Source: Butyricicoccus intestinisimiae (GTDB lineage Bacteria > Bacillota > Clostridia > Oscillospirales > Butyricicoccaceae). Taken from it: a stretch of DNA of 64,000 bases. A model generated the notes under the pieces. It saw only the letters and a list, made by a program, of their open reading frames with translations. It searched no databases and was not told where the DNA came from. Of the stretch, positions 54,958 to 64,000 are shown piece by piece. The stretch's first letter is position 1; each line of letters begins with the position of its first letter. Location of the stretch: the NCBI RefSeq assembly GCF_018918345.1, contig NZ_JAHLQI010000006.1:62001-126000 (forward strand), given 5' to 3'. Both the position numbers and the translations under genes were made by a program.

Positions 54958-56471
54958 GATGCGCTCACCTGTTCTTTATAGGACTCCAGTGCCTTGCGAA
55001 TCTGTTCACCTGCCGTGCCGGGGAGCGTGCCGGTGGACTGGATTTCTTCGACAAGTGCGCTGTTTTCGGACTGAAGCGTATCTGCAAAATCCTTGACAAA
55101 TTTATTTGCGCGATCAAGCGGGACATCCGAGAGCAGTCCGTTGGTTGCGACATACAGAATCACAGCCTGCTTCCAAACCGGCATCGGATGGTACAGCGGC
55201 TGCTTGAGGATTTCCATCAGCCGCTTGCCGTGATCCAGTGCCTGACGGGTCTCTTCGTCCAGATCCGAGCTGAACTGGGTAAATACTTCCAGCTCGCGGA
55301 AACGTGCCAGATCAATACGAAGGGTACCGGAGGTTTTCTTGATTGCCTTGGTCTGTGCAGAACCGCCGACACGGGATACCGACAGACCGACGTTGACAGC
55401 CGGACGCTGACCCGAGAAGAACAGGTCATTTTCCAGATAAATCTGACCGTCTGTAATAGAAATAACGTTGGTTGGAATGTATGCGGATACATCACCGGCC
55501 AGTGTTTCGATGATCGGAATAGCGGTCATCGAGCCGCCGCCGTATTCCTTGGTCAGGCGGCAGGCACGCTCGAGCAGACGGGAATGCAGATAGAATACAT
55601 CGCCCGGATAGGCTTCACGGCCTGGGGAGCGGCGGAGCAGAAGCGAAAGGGTACGGTATGCAACCGCGTGCTTGGACAGATCATCATATACAATGAGGAC
55701 GTCCTTGCCCTTGCTCATGAAATACTCGCCGATGGCAGCACCGGCATACGGTGCAATGTACTGCTGCGGCGCAGAATCTGCCGCGGTCGCGGATACGATA
55801 ATACTGTAATCCAGCGCACCGGCCTTTTCCAGTGTGCCGCGCAGCTTGGCAACCGTCGATGCCTTCTGACCGATGGCAACGTAAATACAAATCATGTCCT
55901 GACCCTTCTGGTTCAGGATGGTGTCAATCGCGATGGATGTTTTACCGGTCTGGCGGTCGCCGATGATTAACTCACGCTGACCGCGTCCAATCGGAACCAT
56001 GGAGTCAATGGCCAAGATACCCGTCTGCATCGGCTGATTAACCGGTTCGCGGGAAACGACGCCGGAAGCCTCATGCTCAATCGGGCGGGTTTCGGTGCAG
56101 GCAATCGGGCCGAGGCCGTCAATTGGGTCGCCCAATGCGTTGACGGTACGGCCGATCATCGCATCGCCGACCGGAACATCTGCTGCACGGCCGGTGCGCT
56201 TGACGATGGAACCCTCGTGCAGACCTTCTTCGCTGCCGAGCAGGACAACGCCGACGCTGTCGCGCTCCAAGTTCAGCACAATGCCGCGGACACCGGTCTC
56301 AAACTCAACCAGTTCGCCGTAAACGGCGCGGTCGAGACCGTATACAGTCGCAATGCCGTCGCCGATTTCGAGCACTGTGCCGGTCTCTGCGCGGCGGGTG
56401 CGGCTGTCATATTGTTCAATCTCCTCTTGGAGAATGGATATAATTTCGTCTGAATGATTCAAGCTGTTCAC
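54945..56471 (-). CDS. atpA: ATP synthase F1 subunit alpha
   Basis: A 508-residue regulatory nucleotide-binding subunit with P-loop GDRQTGKTS (about 169-177) and the family signature region [17 protein letters not shown]. It overlaps atpH by 4 bases and atpG by 13 bases. Confidence 0.98.
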
Positions 56472-56983
56472 CCCTCTTGCAGACTTTGCGCCAGGGCATG
56501 AATGTGCCCGCGGACGCTCTTATCATAGGTTACCCCGTCAAGTTCAAAGACAAAGCCGCCAAGGACTTCGGGGTCCAATACAATTTCAAAAGTAAGGGAC
56601 TGATAGCCGTGCTTTTTGCAAAGCAGTTTCGCCAGTTTGCTGAGCGCGTCATCGCCCGGATCGCGCACACAGCGCAGGACGCAAAGTCCCTCTCCGTGCT
56701 GCCGCATCTCCAGCTTCCGGTATTCGTCTACGATTTCCGGAAGGAGAGAAAAGCGGCTTTTTTCAGCCAACAGTCCGTAAAAATTTTTCAGATGTTTGTC
56801 ATCTGTGAAGTCCGGCAGGCGGTTGAGCACTGCCTTCTTTTCCTTCGCCTGTACAGCGGGACTGCACAGCGCTTCCCAAAGGGGAGCGCTGTCCATCAAA
56901 TACTGTGCCGTTTGTCTCAGGCTGTCTACTGAGCAGCCGCAGTTATGAAGGGCGGCCGCATAGCGGCGTGCCGTCGTACTCAT
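56468..56983 (-). CDS. atpH: ATP synthase subunit delta
   Basis: A 171-residue OSCP/delta subunit joining F1 to the peripheral stalk. N-terminal helical bundle ([11 protein letters not shown]), C-terminal [24 protein letters not shown]. It overlaps atpF as ATGA. Confidence 0.95.
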   Translation of the reverse strand: MSTTARRYAAALHNCGCSVDSLRQTAQYLMDSAPLWEALCSPAVQAKEKKAVLNRLPDFTDDKHLKNFYGLLAEKSRFSLLPEIVDEYRKLEMRQHGEGLCVLRCVRDPGDDALSKLAKLLCKKHGYQSLTFEIVLDPEVLGGFVFELDGVTYDKSVRGHIHALAQSLQEG

Positions 56984-57468
56984 AACTCGTCACCCGCTTC
57001 GTTCAAAAAGGAATCGAGCATGGTGCGGTCTGCGTCTGCGTTCATGGCGTGCTGAGACACCTTGGCGGTGGTCAGCAGAACCAGAGCGGCAATCTGCTGC
57101 TTGGCGGACTTGAGCATGGCCTCGCGGTCTGCTTCGCGCTGACGCGCAGCCTGTTCGTTGAGGCGCTGAATGTCCTTTTCCGCCTCGTTCATGCGGCGGC
57201 TGTATGCGAGATCCGCACGCTTGCGTGCTTCCTCTATGATACGGGATGCTTCGCCGCGGGCATCTGCCAGCTGCTGGGTGTATTCCGCCTTCTGCTTTTC
57301 CGCGTCAGCCAGACGTTCATCCGCCTGATCCAGCGTGTCAGCAACGCTCTTTGCTCGGTTGTCCAGCATCTTGGTGATGGGGCCGAACAGGAACTTTTTC
57401 ATCAGCAGGAACAGAATGAGCAGATTGACAAACACCCAGATGATTTGCCAGTTTAAATTCAGGATCAT
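56980..57468 (-). CDS. atpF: ATP synthase Fo subunit b
   Basis: A 162-residue peripheral-stalk subunit: one N-terminal membrane helix (LNWQIIWVFVNLLILFLLM) and a long charged coiled coil. GGAGGCGAA precedes ATG 57468. Confidence 0.96.
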   Translation of the reverse strand: MILNLNWQIIWVFVNLLILFLLMKKFLFGPITKMLDNRAKSVADTLDQADERLADAEKQKAEYTQQLADARGEASRIIEEARKRADLAYSRRMNEAEKDIQRLNEQAARQREADREAMLKSAKQQIAALVLLTTAKVSQHAMNADADRTMLDSFLNEAGDEL

Positions 57469-57484
57469 CGGGTTTCGCCTCCGA

Positions 57485-57712
<228 letters not shown>

Positions 57713-57741
57713 CTAAATTTCAAATACGATAGGTTGTTTAC

Positions 57742-58428
57742 TTAATCCAAAGATTCCGAAAGGAATAGGGTTGTCAGGAACACAAATACGATTGCCTGCA
57801 GCATGCCGTCAAACACATCAAAATAGAGGCTGAACGGAATAGGTAAAACGACAGGCATCAGCATTTTGAGCAGTTCCATGATGACGAAGCCTGCAAAGAT
57901 GTTGCCGAACAGTCGCATGCACAGCGACAGCGGGCGAATGCCGATTTCCATGACATTGAGCGGTGCGACGATAGCGACCGGCTGACCGAACTTTTTCAGT
58001 CCGCCGCCCAGACCGTGATACCGGAACTGTGCACCATAGATGAGGATTGCACTCATGACTGCCAGACCGGCTGTGACGTTCAAATCCTTGGTTGGAGGCG
58101 TGACGCCGAACAGACCGGAGATATTGGCAAGACCCAAGTACAGGCCGACTGTTCCGAGGTACGGAGCGAAGGTGCGCCAGTATTTCTCGCCGAGTGTGTT
58201 CTTGCAGAATCCGTTGATGAAGCCGACAAAGGTTTCAGCCGCGACTTGACGGCGGCCAGGCTTGCGGTTCAAGCCGCGTGTCAGCCAGATGGCGAGCGCC
58301 GTCAGAATGGCCATGATGACCCAAGTAATGACGGTCGACTGCGGTACCGGAATCCCGCCGAACAGCGGAATGTCAAATGCAATCTTACTTTGCAGCTGCG
58401 CATTGAGTTCCGCTTTGATTTCTTCCAA
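57742..58428 (-). CDS. atpB: ATP synthase Fo subunit a
   Basis: A 228-residue membrane subunit forming the ion half-channels. The essential Arg is in SLCMRLFGNIFAG; about five or six helices are visible. The start is unclear: the frame as given opens with TTG at 58428, preceded by GGTGAT; no in-frame ATG with a good ribosome binding site exists nearby, though AGGGGG occurs about 40 bases upstream. First gene of the atp operon; no atpI precedes it. Confidence 0.93.
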   Translation of the reverse strand: MEEIKAELNAQLQSKIAFDIPLFGGIPVPQSTVITWVIMAILTALAIWLTRGLNRKPGRRQVAAETFVGFINGFCKNTLGEKYWRTFAPYLGTVGLYLGLANISGLFGVTPPTKDLNVTAGLAVMSAILIYGAQFRYHGLGGGLKKFGQPVAIVAPLNVMEIGIRPLSLCMRLFGNIFAGFVIMELLKMLMPVVLPIPFSLYFDVFDGMLQAIVFVFLTTLFLSESLD

Positions 58429-58594
58429 TGATGCATCACCACTTTCTTGCTTTTCAATCTGCCCCCTATTTTAGTCACCGCAAATCGGTAAAACAAGCTT
58501 AAAAAACTAAAAAAAATAAAAAATGCACATATTGCCTATTTCTTATAAAATATCAAAAGCAGATTTGATAACATTTCACCAGAATTTTGGAGGT

Positions 58595-58623
58595 TTGCCG
58601 AAATCTAGGGAATGTGGTATGAT
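58595..58623 (+). promoter_or_regulatory. Promoter of the two-component system
   Basis: TTGCCG (58595-58600), 17 bases, TATGAT (58618-58623). The divergent atp promoter must lie in the same 227-base gap; TTGATA and CAATAT on the minus strand near 58530-58560 are a weak candidate. Confidence 0.55.
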
Positions 58624-58655
58624 AAAAAGAAAAACTGTGCGGAGAGGTTTTGCAT

Positions 58656-60269
58656 ATGGAAAAGGAAAAAATTGCAAATTCGACGATATATAATCAGGTT
58701 CGCACCATCCTTGTGCAAGGAATCGTCGTTGCACTGTTACTTTCGCTCGGCGCGAATTTGATTTTGAGCTTCAGACAGGAAAATGAAGCGCGCGATCAGT
58801 CGTTAATCAGCGCAGCGCAGGTCATGGCGAACGCGCCGGTTCTCATGGATCATATTGACACAAAACAAGCGAATGAATATATAAAACGTACCGTGGACAG
58901 TGTGTCCAGTATTGACGTGCTGGCGGTATATGACCCGACGGGAGAGCCGATTGCTTTCTATGATCTTGCTTCCGGCTCACATGACGTGTCGCAGCTCGCA
59001 CCGCTCAGCGAGGACATTATGGATAATCTGACGCAGGATGATTCCACACTGCTGCACAACAGCGATGCGCCGTCCGGCACAGACCGCTGTGCGTATGCGG
59101 CGATTTATTCGACAGACGGGAAAATCAGCGGCTTTACGATGGCGGGCATCTATATGCGCTCCATTCGCAAGATGGTTTTTCTCACGTTGCTGTCACATGT
59201 GCTGGTCGGTGTTGCGGCGCTGTTTTTCGGCGGCATGCTTAGCCTGCGCCTGTCGCGCCGCATCAAGGACGATTTGCTTGGCTATGAGCCGAACGACTTC
59301 CGCCGTCTGTTTCTGCAGCAGATGGATATTTTGGACGGACTGGACGAGGGCATTCTTGCAATTGACAAAAACAGCACGGTGGTGTACTTGAACCGCGCGG
59401 CATCAGACATGCTGCGCATCAGCGTCGACGAGGCGATTGGACAGCCGCTCAAGGTGATTTATCCGCGCTCTACTATAGCTCGCGTCATGCGCACGGGAAA
59501 GCCCGAATACAACATCAGCTTGGAATCCATCACACACGTCTCTGTGATTTCTGACCGCATTCCGCTGCGGCGGGACAATCAAATCGAAGGCGCCGTTGCG
59601 ATTTTCCGCAATCGAACCGAAGTTACGCGGCTGGCGCAGGATTTGACCGGCGTACAGCATATTTTGGAGGCGCTGCGGGCGTATACACATGAATTCACCA
59701 ATAAGCTGCATGTCATTTTGGGGCTGATGCAGCTCAAGGAATACGATCGGGCAGAGGAATATGTGCTGCGCATCACACAGACACGCGCGCAGTCGATTGA
59801 TTATATTCGGGACCGCATTCACGACCCGACCATTGCGGCGCTGCTCATCGGCAAAGCGTACCGCGCTGCGGAGCTGGACATTCGATTTTCTCTGGATCCC
59901 GCCAGCGTATTATATGGAAACGGACAGTTTATGCCGGTTACGGCGATGATTACCGTGCTCGGCAATCTGATAGAAAACGCGTTTGATGCCATGCGCGGCG
60001 CGCCGACGGATGTGCCGAGTGAAGTCACCGTCAGCATTCGAGAGGGAGCACGCGGACTGCTGCTCAGTGTCGATGATACCGGTCCGGGCATGACAGAGGA
60101 GGTCAAGCAGCGCCTGTTTGAGCGCGGCTTTTCCACAAAGGGCGAGGGACGCGGCACGGGTCTTGCCCTTGTACAAGAAATGATAGAGGCATATCATGGA
60201 ACCATCCGTGTAGAATCGGAGCTTGGCGTGGGCACGTCCTTTATTATTACGCTGACCGAACAATCCTGA
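58656..60269 (+). CDS. CitA/DcuS-type sensor histidine kinase
   Basis: A 537-residue membrane kinase: membrane helix 1 (about 20-40), an extracytoplasmic PAS-like sensor (about 41-172), helix 2 (about 173-195), a cytosolic PAS (about 220-320), the SpoB-type dimerisation/phosphoacceptor helix with His about 345 (YTHEFTNKLHVILGLMQL) and an HATPase with NLIENAFDA, DDTGPGM and GRGTGLAL. The architecture is that of citrate/C4-dicarboxylate sensors; the ligand is unknown. ATG 58656 follows GGAGAGG. Confidence 0.92.
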   Translation: MEKEKIANSTIYNQVRTILVQGIVVALLLSLGANLILSFRQENEARDQSLISAAQVMANAPVLMDHIDTKQANEYIKRTVDSVSSIDVLAVYDPTGEPIAFYDLASGSHDVSQLAPLSEDIMDNLTQDDSTLLHNSDAPSGTDRCAYAAIYSTDGKISGFTMAGIYMRSIRKMVFLTLLSHVLVGVAALFFGGMLSLRLSRRIKDDLLGYEPNDFRRLFLQQMDILDGLDEGILAIDKNSTVVYLNRAASDMLRISVDEAIGQPLKVIYPRSTIARVMRTGKPEYNISLESITHVSVISDRIPLRRDNQIEGAVAIFRNRTEVTRLAQDLTGVQHILEALRAYTHEFTNKLHVILGLMQLKEYDRAEEYVLRITQTRAQSIDYIRDRIHDPTIAALLIGKAYRAAELDIRFSLDPASVLYGNGQFMPVTAMITVLGNLIENAFDAMRGAPTDVPSEVTVSIREGARGLLLSVDDTGPGMTEEVKQRLFERGFSTKGEGRGTGLALVQEMIEAYHGTIRVESELGVGTSFIITLTEQS

Positions 60270-60287
60270 CAGATAGGAGAGAGACTA

Positions 60288-60974
60288 TTGTATCGTACCG
60301 TTATTGTAGAAGATGATCCTGTGATTACGCTGCTCAATCGCCGATATATTGAAAAAGACGAGCGTTTTTGTGTGGTGCAGACGTTTTCCGCCGCACATCC
60401 GGCGCTGTTCTGGCTGCGCAGCAATCCGGTGGATCTCATCATTTTAGATGTCTATATGCCGCAGATGAATGGTTTGGAGCTGCTGCGCATGCTGCGGGCA
60501 GAGGGCGTAGATTCGGATGTCATTATGGTGACGTCCGCGAATGACGCGGAGACCATTGAAGCGCTGATGCGCCTCGGCGTCACGGACTATCTCATCAAGC
60601 CGTTTGGACTGGAACGCTTTCAGCTCGCATTGGATACATTTTGCAATCGAAAAAATGCGATTCATGACAGCGCACAGGGCGCCTTCACGCAAAATAAGCT
60701 GGATCGTGCGCTGCTGCACATTTCGGCACCGGTGCCGCAGACCAAGAGCGCGCCGCCCAAAGGACTGCAGGCAAAAACGTTGGAGCGCATCAAGCTGTAT
60801 TTGCAGCAAAATCCCGGCGGGCACACCTGCGATGACATTGCGGGGCATGTGGACTTGTCGGTTGTCACGGTGCGGCGCTATGTAAACTATTTGGTGGAAC
60901 AATCTATCATCAGCAGCGATATGGATTACAACACCGGCGGCCGGCCGTGCATCGTATATCACGCAGAAAATTAA
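60288..60974 (+). CDS. CitB/DcuR-type response regulator
   Basis: A 228-residue regulator: receiver domain with acidic pair Asp9/Asp10, phospho-acceptor Asp54 (LILDVYMP) and Lys in LIKPFG, then a C-terminal helix-turn-helix (HTCDDIAGHVDLSVVTVRRYVNYL). TTG start 60288 has AGGAGAG 6 bases upstream. It is cotranscribed with the kinase 18 bases upstream. No transporter or lyase gene is adjacent; ppk1 copy B follows. Confidence 0.93.
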   Translation: MYRTVIVEDDPVITLLNRRYIEKDERFCVVQTFSAAHPALFWLRSNPVDLIILDVYMPQMNGLELLRMLRAEGVDSDVIMVTSANDAETIEALMRLGVTDYLIKPFGLERFQLALDTFCNRKNAIHDSAQGAFTQNKLDRALLHISAPVPQTKSAPPKGLQAKTLERIKLYLQQNPGGHTCDDIAGHVDLSVVTVRRYVNYLVEQSIISSDMDYNTGGRPCIVYHAEN

Positions 60975-61000
60975 GGGTCGAAATTTGTCCGGTACTGCGG

Positions 61001-61006
61001 TATAAT
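61001..61006 (+). promoter_or_regulatory. -10 element ahead of ppk1 copy B
   Basis: TATAAT lies 35 bases before the start codon, with no clear -35, so an activator may be needed; the adjacent response regulator is a candidate. Confidence 0.5.
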
Positions 61007-61040
61007 AACAAGTAGACAAGACCGGAAGGAGGCGGTTGCC

Positions 61041-63263
61041 ATGCTGCCTATGCATTTGATGGTAAACCGAGAATTGAGTTGGCTGGAGTTTAACAAGCGC
61101 TGTCTGTCGGAGGCATTGCGGCAGGATGTGCCGCTGTTTGAGCGTCTGAAATTTGCCGCCATTTATTTTTCCAATCTGGATGAATTTTTCATGGTTCGTG
61201 TCGGCTCGCTGACCGATCAGAGCATGATAGAGCCGAATAAGCTGGATGACAAGACCGGATGGAATGCCGCCCAGCAGGTAGAACACATGCTGGATATGAT
61301 TCATTCGTTTGAGCCGATGACGGAACAGGCGTATCAGTCGCTGCAGGAGGAGTTCAAGCAGCATGGCATTGACTTTATTGACTTCCGCAAGCTGAGCCAG
61401 ATGGATGAAATCATCTCGCGCAAGTATTTTGCGGAGGAAGTCAAACCGCTGCTCTCGCCGCAGATTGTAGACCGCCACCATCCGTTTCCGTTTTTGCGCA
61501 ACAAAGAAAAATACGTATTTTCCTGTCACATCACCAAAAACGGTGGCGAACGCTTTGGCATCGTGCCGATTGGTCATTTGCCGGATTATTTTGCCGTCAA
61601 TATGAACGGACGCACAAAAGTATTTTTTACCAATGACATTGTCGAACACAATTTGTATCAGCTGTTCCTCAAGCAAAAAATTGTGGAGCATACCACCGTG
61701 CGCGTCACGCGCAATGCGGACATTGCCATAGATGAAGCGTTGCTTGACTATGACATGGACTTTCGCGGTGTGATGCAGGAGCTGCTCAAAAAGCGCCGGC
61801 GTCTGTATGCGGTTCGCCTGCAGTTGTCGAGCAAAGCGGCGCGCATACAAAAGTATTTGCGCGAGCATTTGGAGCTTACACAGGGCGGCGTTTTTGTTCA
61901 GAAAATTCCGCTGGATTTCGGATTTGGATTTTCTCTGGCGGGAAAGACCGAGATACAAAATCCAGATCTGTTTTATCCGCCGCGCAAGCCGCAGGAGCCG
62001 GATATGTATCATCAGAACATCCCGATGCGGCAGCTGGCGCAGCAGGAATTGCTGCTGGCATATCCGTTTCACAGCTGCAAGCCGTTTTTAAATATGCTGT
62101 ACGAGGCGGCAGATGATCCGGAGGTTGTATCCATCAAAATTTCTCTGTATCGTCTGGCGGGACACAGCAAGGTGGTCTCTGCACTGTGTCATGCGGCGGA
62201 TCGGGGAAAAGATGTGCTATGCATGCTGGAACTGCGCGCCCGCTTTGACGAACAGAGCAATATTGACTATTCCGCTATTTTGGAAGAAGCCGGATGCCGT
62301 GTGATTTATGGTCTGAGCGACTATAAAGTGCATGCGAAGCTGTGTGTAATTACGCGCAAAAATGCTGCGGGAGACATCAGCTATACAACACAGGTCGGCA
62401 CAGGAAATTATAACGAAAATACCTCTGAGCAGTATACCGATTTATGTTTTATCACAAATGACAGCGGCGTGGGACGCGATGCCGTCAATATCTTTAATCA
62501 TCTGTCCCTCGGAGAGACAACACCGGAGACCGAGGCGCTGTGGGCGGCGCCGCATTGCTACCGTTCCCGCGTGCTGGAGCTGCTGGATCGAGAAATTGAC
62601 ATTCAGAAAAACGGCGGGCACGGCTATATTGCCATCAAAATCAACTCGTTCAACGATGTCGGCATTATGGAAAAGATGGTGGAGGCGTCACAGGCAGGTG
62701 TGGAAATTCATCTGTATGTGCGCGGCATCTGCTGTCTGCGTCCGGGTATCAAGGGGTATACAGAGACCATCACGGTTCGCGCGTTGCTCGGCAGATATTT
62801 GGAGCATTCCCGTATTTTTGTATTTGGAGAGGGCGAACGGCAGCGCATTTTTCTCGGCTCCGGCGATTTGCTCAACCGCAATACCAGACGGCGCGTTGAA
62901 ATTTTTGCGGAGCCGAAATCACAGGCTGTGCGCGAGCAGCTGCTGCACATCCTTGCCATGACGGAGGCGGACAACTGCCAGTCGTGGCTTATGCAGCCGG
63001 ACGGAACCTATCAGCGCGTGCAGCGGGCGGAGGGAGAACCGTGCGTCAACAGCCAGATGGAGCTGTACGATTATTTTACGATACATGCAAATCCTGTTTT
63101 GCCGCAGCAAACGCCGGAAAACCAGAAAATACAACAAGAAAAAGAAACGGTAGCGCGAACCATGGAACAGCTGCGCGCCAAAGAACACAAGCAGGAAACC
63201 GAAAAACCGAGTCTGTTCAAACGCATTTGGCGTGCACTGTTCGGGAACAAACACGAAGAATAA
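61041..63263 (+). CDS. ppk1: Polyphosphate kinase 1, copy B
   Basis: A 740-residue PPK1. N-terminal VNRELSWLEFNKR and NLDEFFMVRVG, phospho-His about residue 431 in DYKVHAKL, GTGNYNENTSEQYTDL and the C-terminal EHSRIFVFG element are all present. It differs widely from copy A and has a charged Lys/Glu-rich tail (about 60 residues) that copy A lacks. ATG 61041 is 8 bases after AAGGAGG. Confidence 0.95.
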   Translation: MLPMHLMVNRELSWLEFNKRCLSEALRQDVPLFERLKFAAIYFSNLDEFFMVRVGSLTDQSMIEPNKLDDKTGWNAAQQVEHMLDMIHSFEPMTEQAYQSLQEEFKQHGIDFIDFRKLSQMDEIISRKYFAEEVKPLLSPQIVDRHHPFPFLRNKEKYVFSCHITKNGGERFGIVPIGHLPDYFAVNMNGRTKVFFTNDIVEHNLYQLFLKQKIVEHTTVRVTRNADIAIDEALLDYDMDFRGVMQELLKKRRRLYAVRLQLSSKAARIQKYLREHLELTQGGVFVQKIPLDFGFGFSLAGKTEIQNPDLFYPPRKPQEPDMYHQNIPMRQLAQQELLLAYPFHSCKPFLNMLYEAADDPEVVSIKISLYRLAGHSKVVSALCHAADRGKDVLCMLELRARFDEQSNIDYSAILEEAGCRVIYGLSDYKVHAKLCVITRKNAAGDISYTTQVGTGNYNENTSEQYTDLCFITNDSGVGRDAVNIFNHLSLGETTPETEALWAAPHCYRSRVLELLDREIDIQKNGGHGYIAIKINSFNDVGIMEKMVEASQAGVEIHLYVRGICCLRPGIKGYTETITVRALLGRYLEHSRIFVFGEGERQRIFLGSGDLLNRNTRRRVEIFAEPKSQAVREQLLHILAMTEADNCQSWLMQPDGTYQRVQRAEGEPCVNSQMELYDYFTIHANPVLPQQTPENQKIQQEKETVARTMEQLRAKEHKQETEKPSLFKRIWRALFGNKHEE

Positions 63264-63276
63264 ACCGCATAGACAG

Positions 63277-63309
63277 CACAGCCGGCATCAAAAACCGGCT
63301 GTGTTTTTG
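63277..63309 (+). terminator. Terminator of ppk1 copy B
   Basis: A 9-bp perfect stem (63277-63285 with 63295-63303) followed by five T. Confidence 0.92.
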
Positions 63310-63366
63310 GTTTCTTAAGAAATTCTGAAGATTGATTCGACAAAGAAATTGTTAACACACCATGTC

Positions 63367-63394
63367 TTGACAGGGCAGGTACATATGATAAAAT
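63367..63394 (+). promoter_or_regulatory. Promoter of the last gene
   Basis: TTGACA (63367-63372), 16 bases, TAAAAT (63389-63394). Confidence 0.65.
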
Positions 63395-63428
63395 AGAATA
63401 AGTTTAGATGATGGCAGGAGGAGACAAG

Positions 63429-64000
63429 ATGATAAAACGCATCGCAGGCATGGTGGCGGTATCGGTCGTGCTGAGCGGCGCCATTGCGCTGTACGCGCCG
63501 GCGCTCACCACGCGGCAGACACAATCGGACGAAAATGCCGAGCCGCAGATGACTTTGCAGCCTGCTGCACAACAGGTTGCCTATACCATTCCGGAGCGGA
63601 TTTCGGCAGACTTGGCGAGTGGTGCGCAGGACGTCCTGCAGCCTGCTGCGGCGTATAAAAAAATCTTTCCCTATGCGGCAAGCATCGTCGGCTGGAAGGA
63701 TGACGGCACGCCGGTGTATCGATATGCCATAGCAGATGCAGACGGAGAACAGCTGACGCAGGCAGTGTACACGCAGGCGCAGCGCGCGCGGTGCGGCAGC
63801 AAACAGGTATGGCTGCTCACATCTGTTGCCGCGGACGGCAGCACGCAGATGACCTGTGCGGCAGACGATGGCAGTTGGGTCATCGGGCCGATTACAGGCA
63901 CGATTGCGGTAAAAGACAGCTGTATTTTGCGGCAATTATCCGGCGAAAGCGTCACGACGGTGTACAATGGGGACGGCAAAAGTCTGGGCAGCGTGATGGG
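63429..64000 (+). CDS. Secreted or membrane-anchored protein, 5' part
   Basis: 190 codons are visible before the window ends. A short basic start and a hydrophobic helix (residues 5-25, GMVAVSVVLSGAIALYAPAL) form a signal peptide or anchor; a Gln/Thr-rich linker follows, and then a segment with evenly spaced short motifs (IVGWKDDGTPVYRYAIADADG) that could be the beginning of a WG-type or beta-propeller repeat. I do not recognise the family. AGGAGGAG is 5 bases ahead of ATG 63429. Confidence 0.8.
   Translation, partial: MIKRIAGMVAVSVVLSGAIALYAPALTTRQTQSDENAEPQMTLQPAAQQVAYTIPERISADLASGAQDVLQPAAAYKKIFPYAASIVGWKDDGTPVYRYAIADADGEQLTQAVYTQAQRARCGSKQVWLLTSVAADGSTQMTCAADDGSWVIGPITGTIAVKDSCILRQLSGESVTTVYNGDGKSLGSVM

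Overview
The window reads as an ordinary chromosomal stretch of an anaerobic, fermentative Firmicute of the class Clostridia, most likely an Oscillospirales/Ruminococcaceae-type gut bacterium; this placement is an inference. Supporting signs are strong AGGAGG ribosome binding sites, a GatCAB amidotransferase, sugar PTS systems with HPr, pyruvate formate-lyase with its activase, a DUF4250 gene, an SLH-anchored surface protein, a FliB-like methylase and a complete F-type ATP synthase. I see no rRNA operon, CRISPR array, prophage or insertion sequence.

Layout. 1-3076: gatC (3' end), gatA, gatB. 3297-5951: a lipoprotein, a TrpR-related regulator, a methyltransferase and Hsp33. 6077-6600: five tRNAs (Val, Asp, Phe, Gly, Cys). 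6738-15895: alpha-glucan and sugar use, with a minus-strand operon of glucose/maltose-type PTS, EEP hydrolase and malQ divergent from a LacI-type regulator, then an AraC regulator divergent from glycogen phosphorylase. 16044-18659: a TetM/EF-G-like GTPase fused to a YacP/Rae1-type NYN nuclease domain, the most unusual protein here. 18786-19974: a second identical tRNA-Val, small genes, a structured non-coding stretch and a broken regulator. 20160-21431: an isolated HisD-family dehydrogenase. 21724-25639: fructose regulator, 1-phosphofructokinase, fructose PTS and an HPr with Lys at position 46.

25969-37816: a Cof-type phosphatase, an RluA-type pseudouridine synthase, three translationally coupled M42 aminopeptidases, a BaiN-type flavoprotein with FtsH, peptidase T, and polyphosphate kinase 1 coupled to a DUF4250 gene. 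38055-42795: enolase, pyruvate formate-lyase and its activating enzyme; enolase and pflB share a TTAG-N6-CTAA inverted repeat in their upstream regions. 42797-45967: an S24/S26 peptidase and a CpsB-type PHP phosphatase divergent from an ABC exporter. 46020-51413: a FliB-like protein, a small monooxygenase and a 1186-residue secreted metallophosphoesterase with LamG and SLH modules. 51532-52110: a MarR regulator whose usual partner gene is missing. 52188-58428: atpBEFHAGDC on the minus strand. 58656-64000: a CitA/DcuS-like two-component system, a second polyphosphate kinase 1 and the start of a secreted protein.

Together the genes describe sugar and glucan uptake through PTS and phosphorolysis, glycolysis into formate-producing fermentation, peptide use, energy coupling through what looks like a proton-type ATP synthase, and polyphosphate storage with two kinases.
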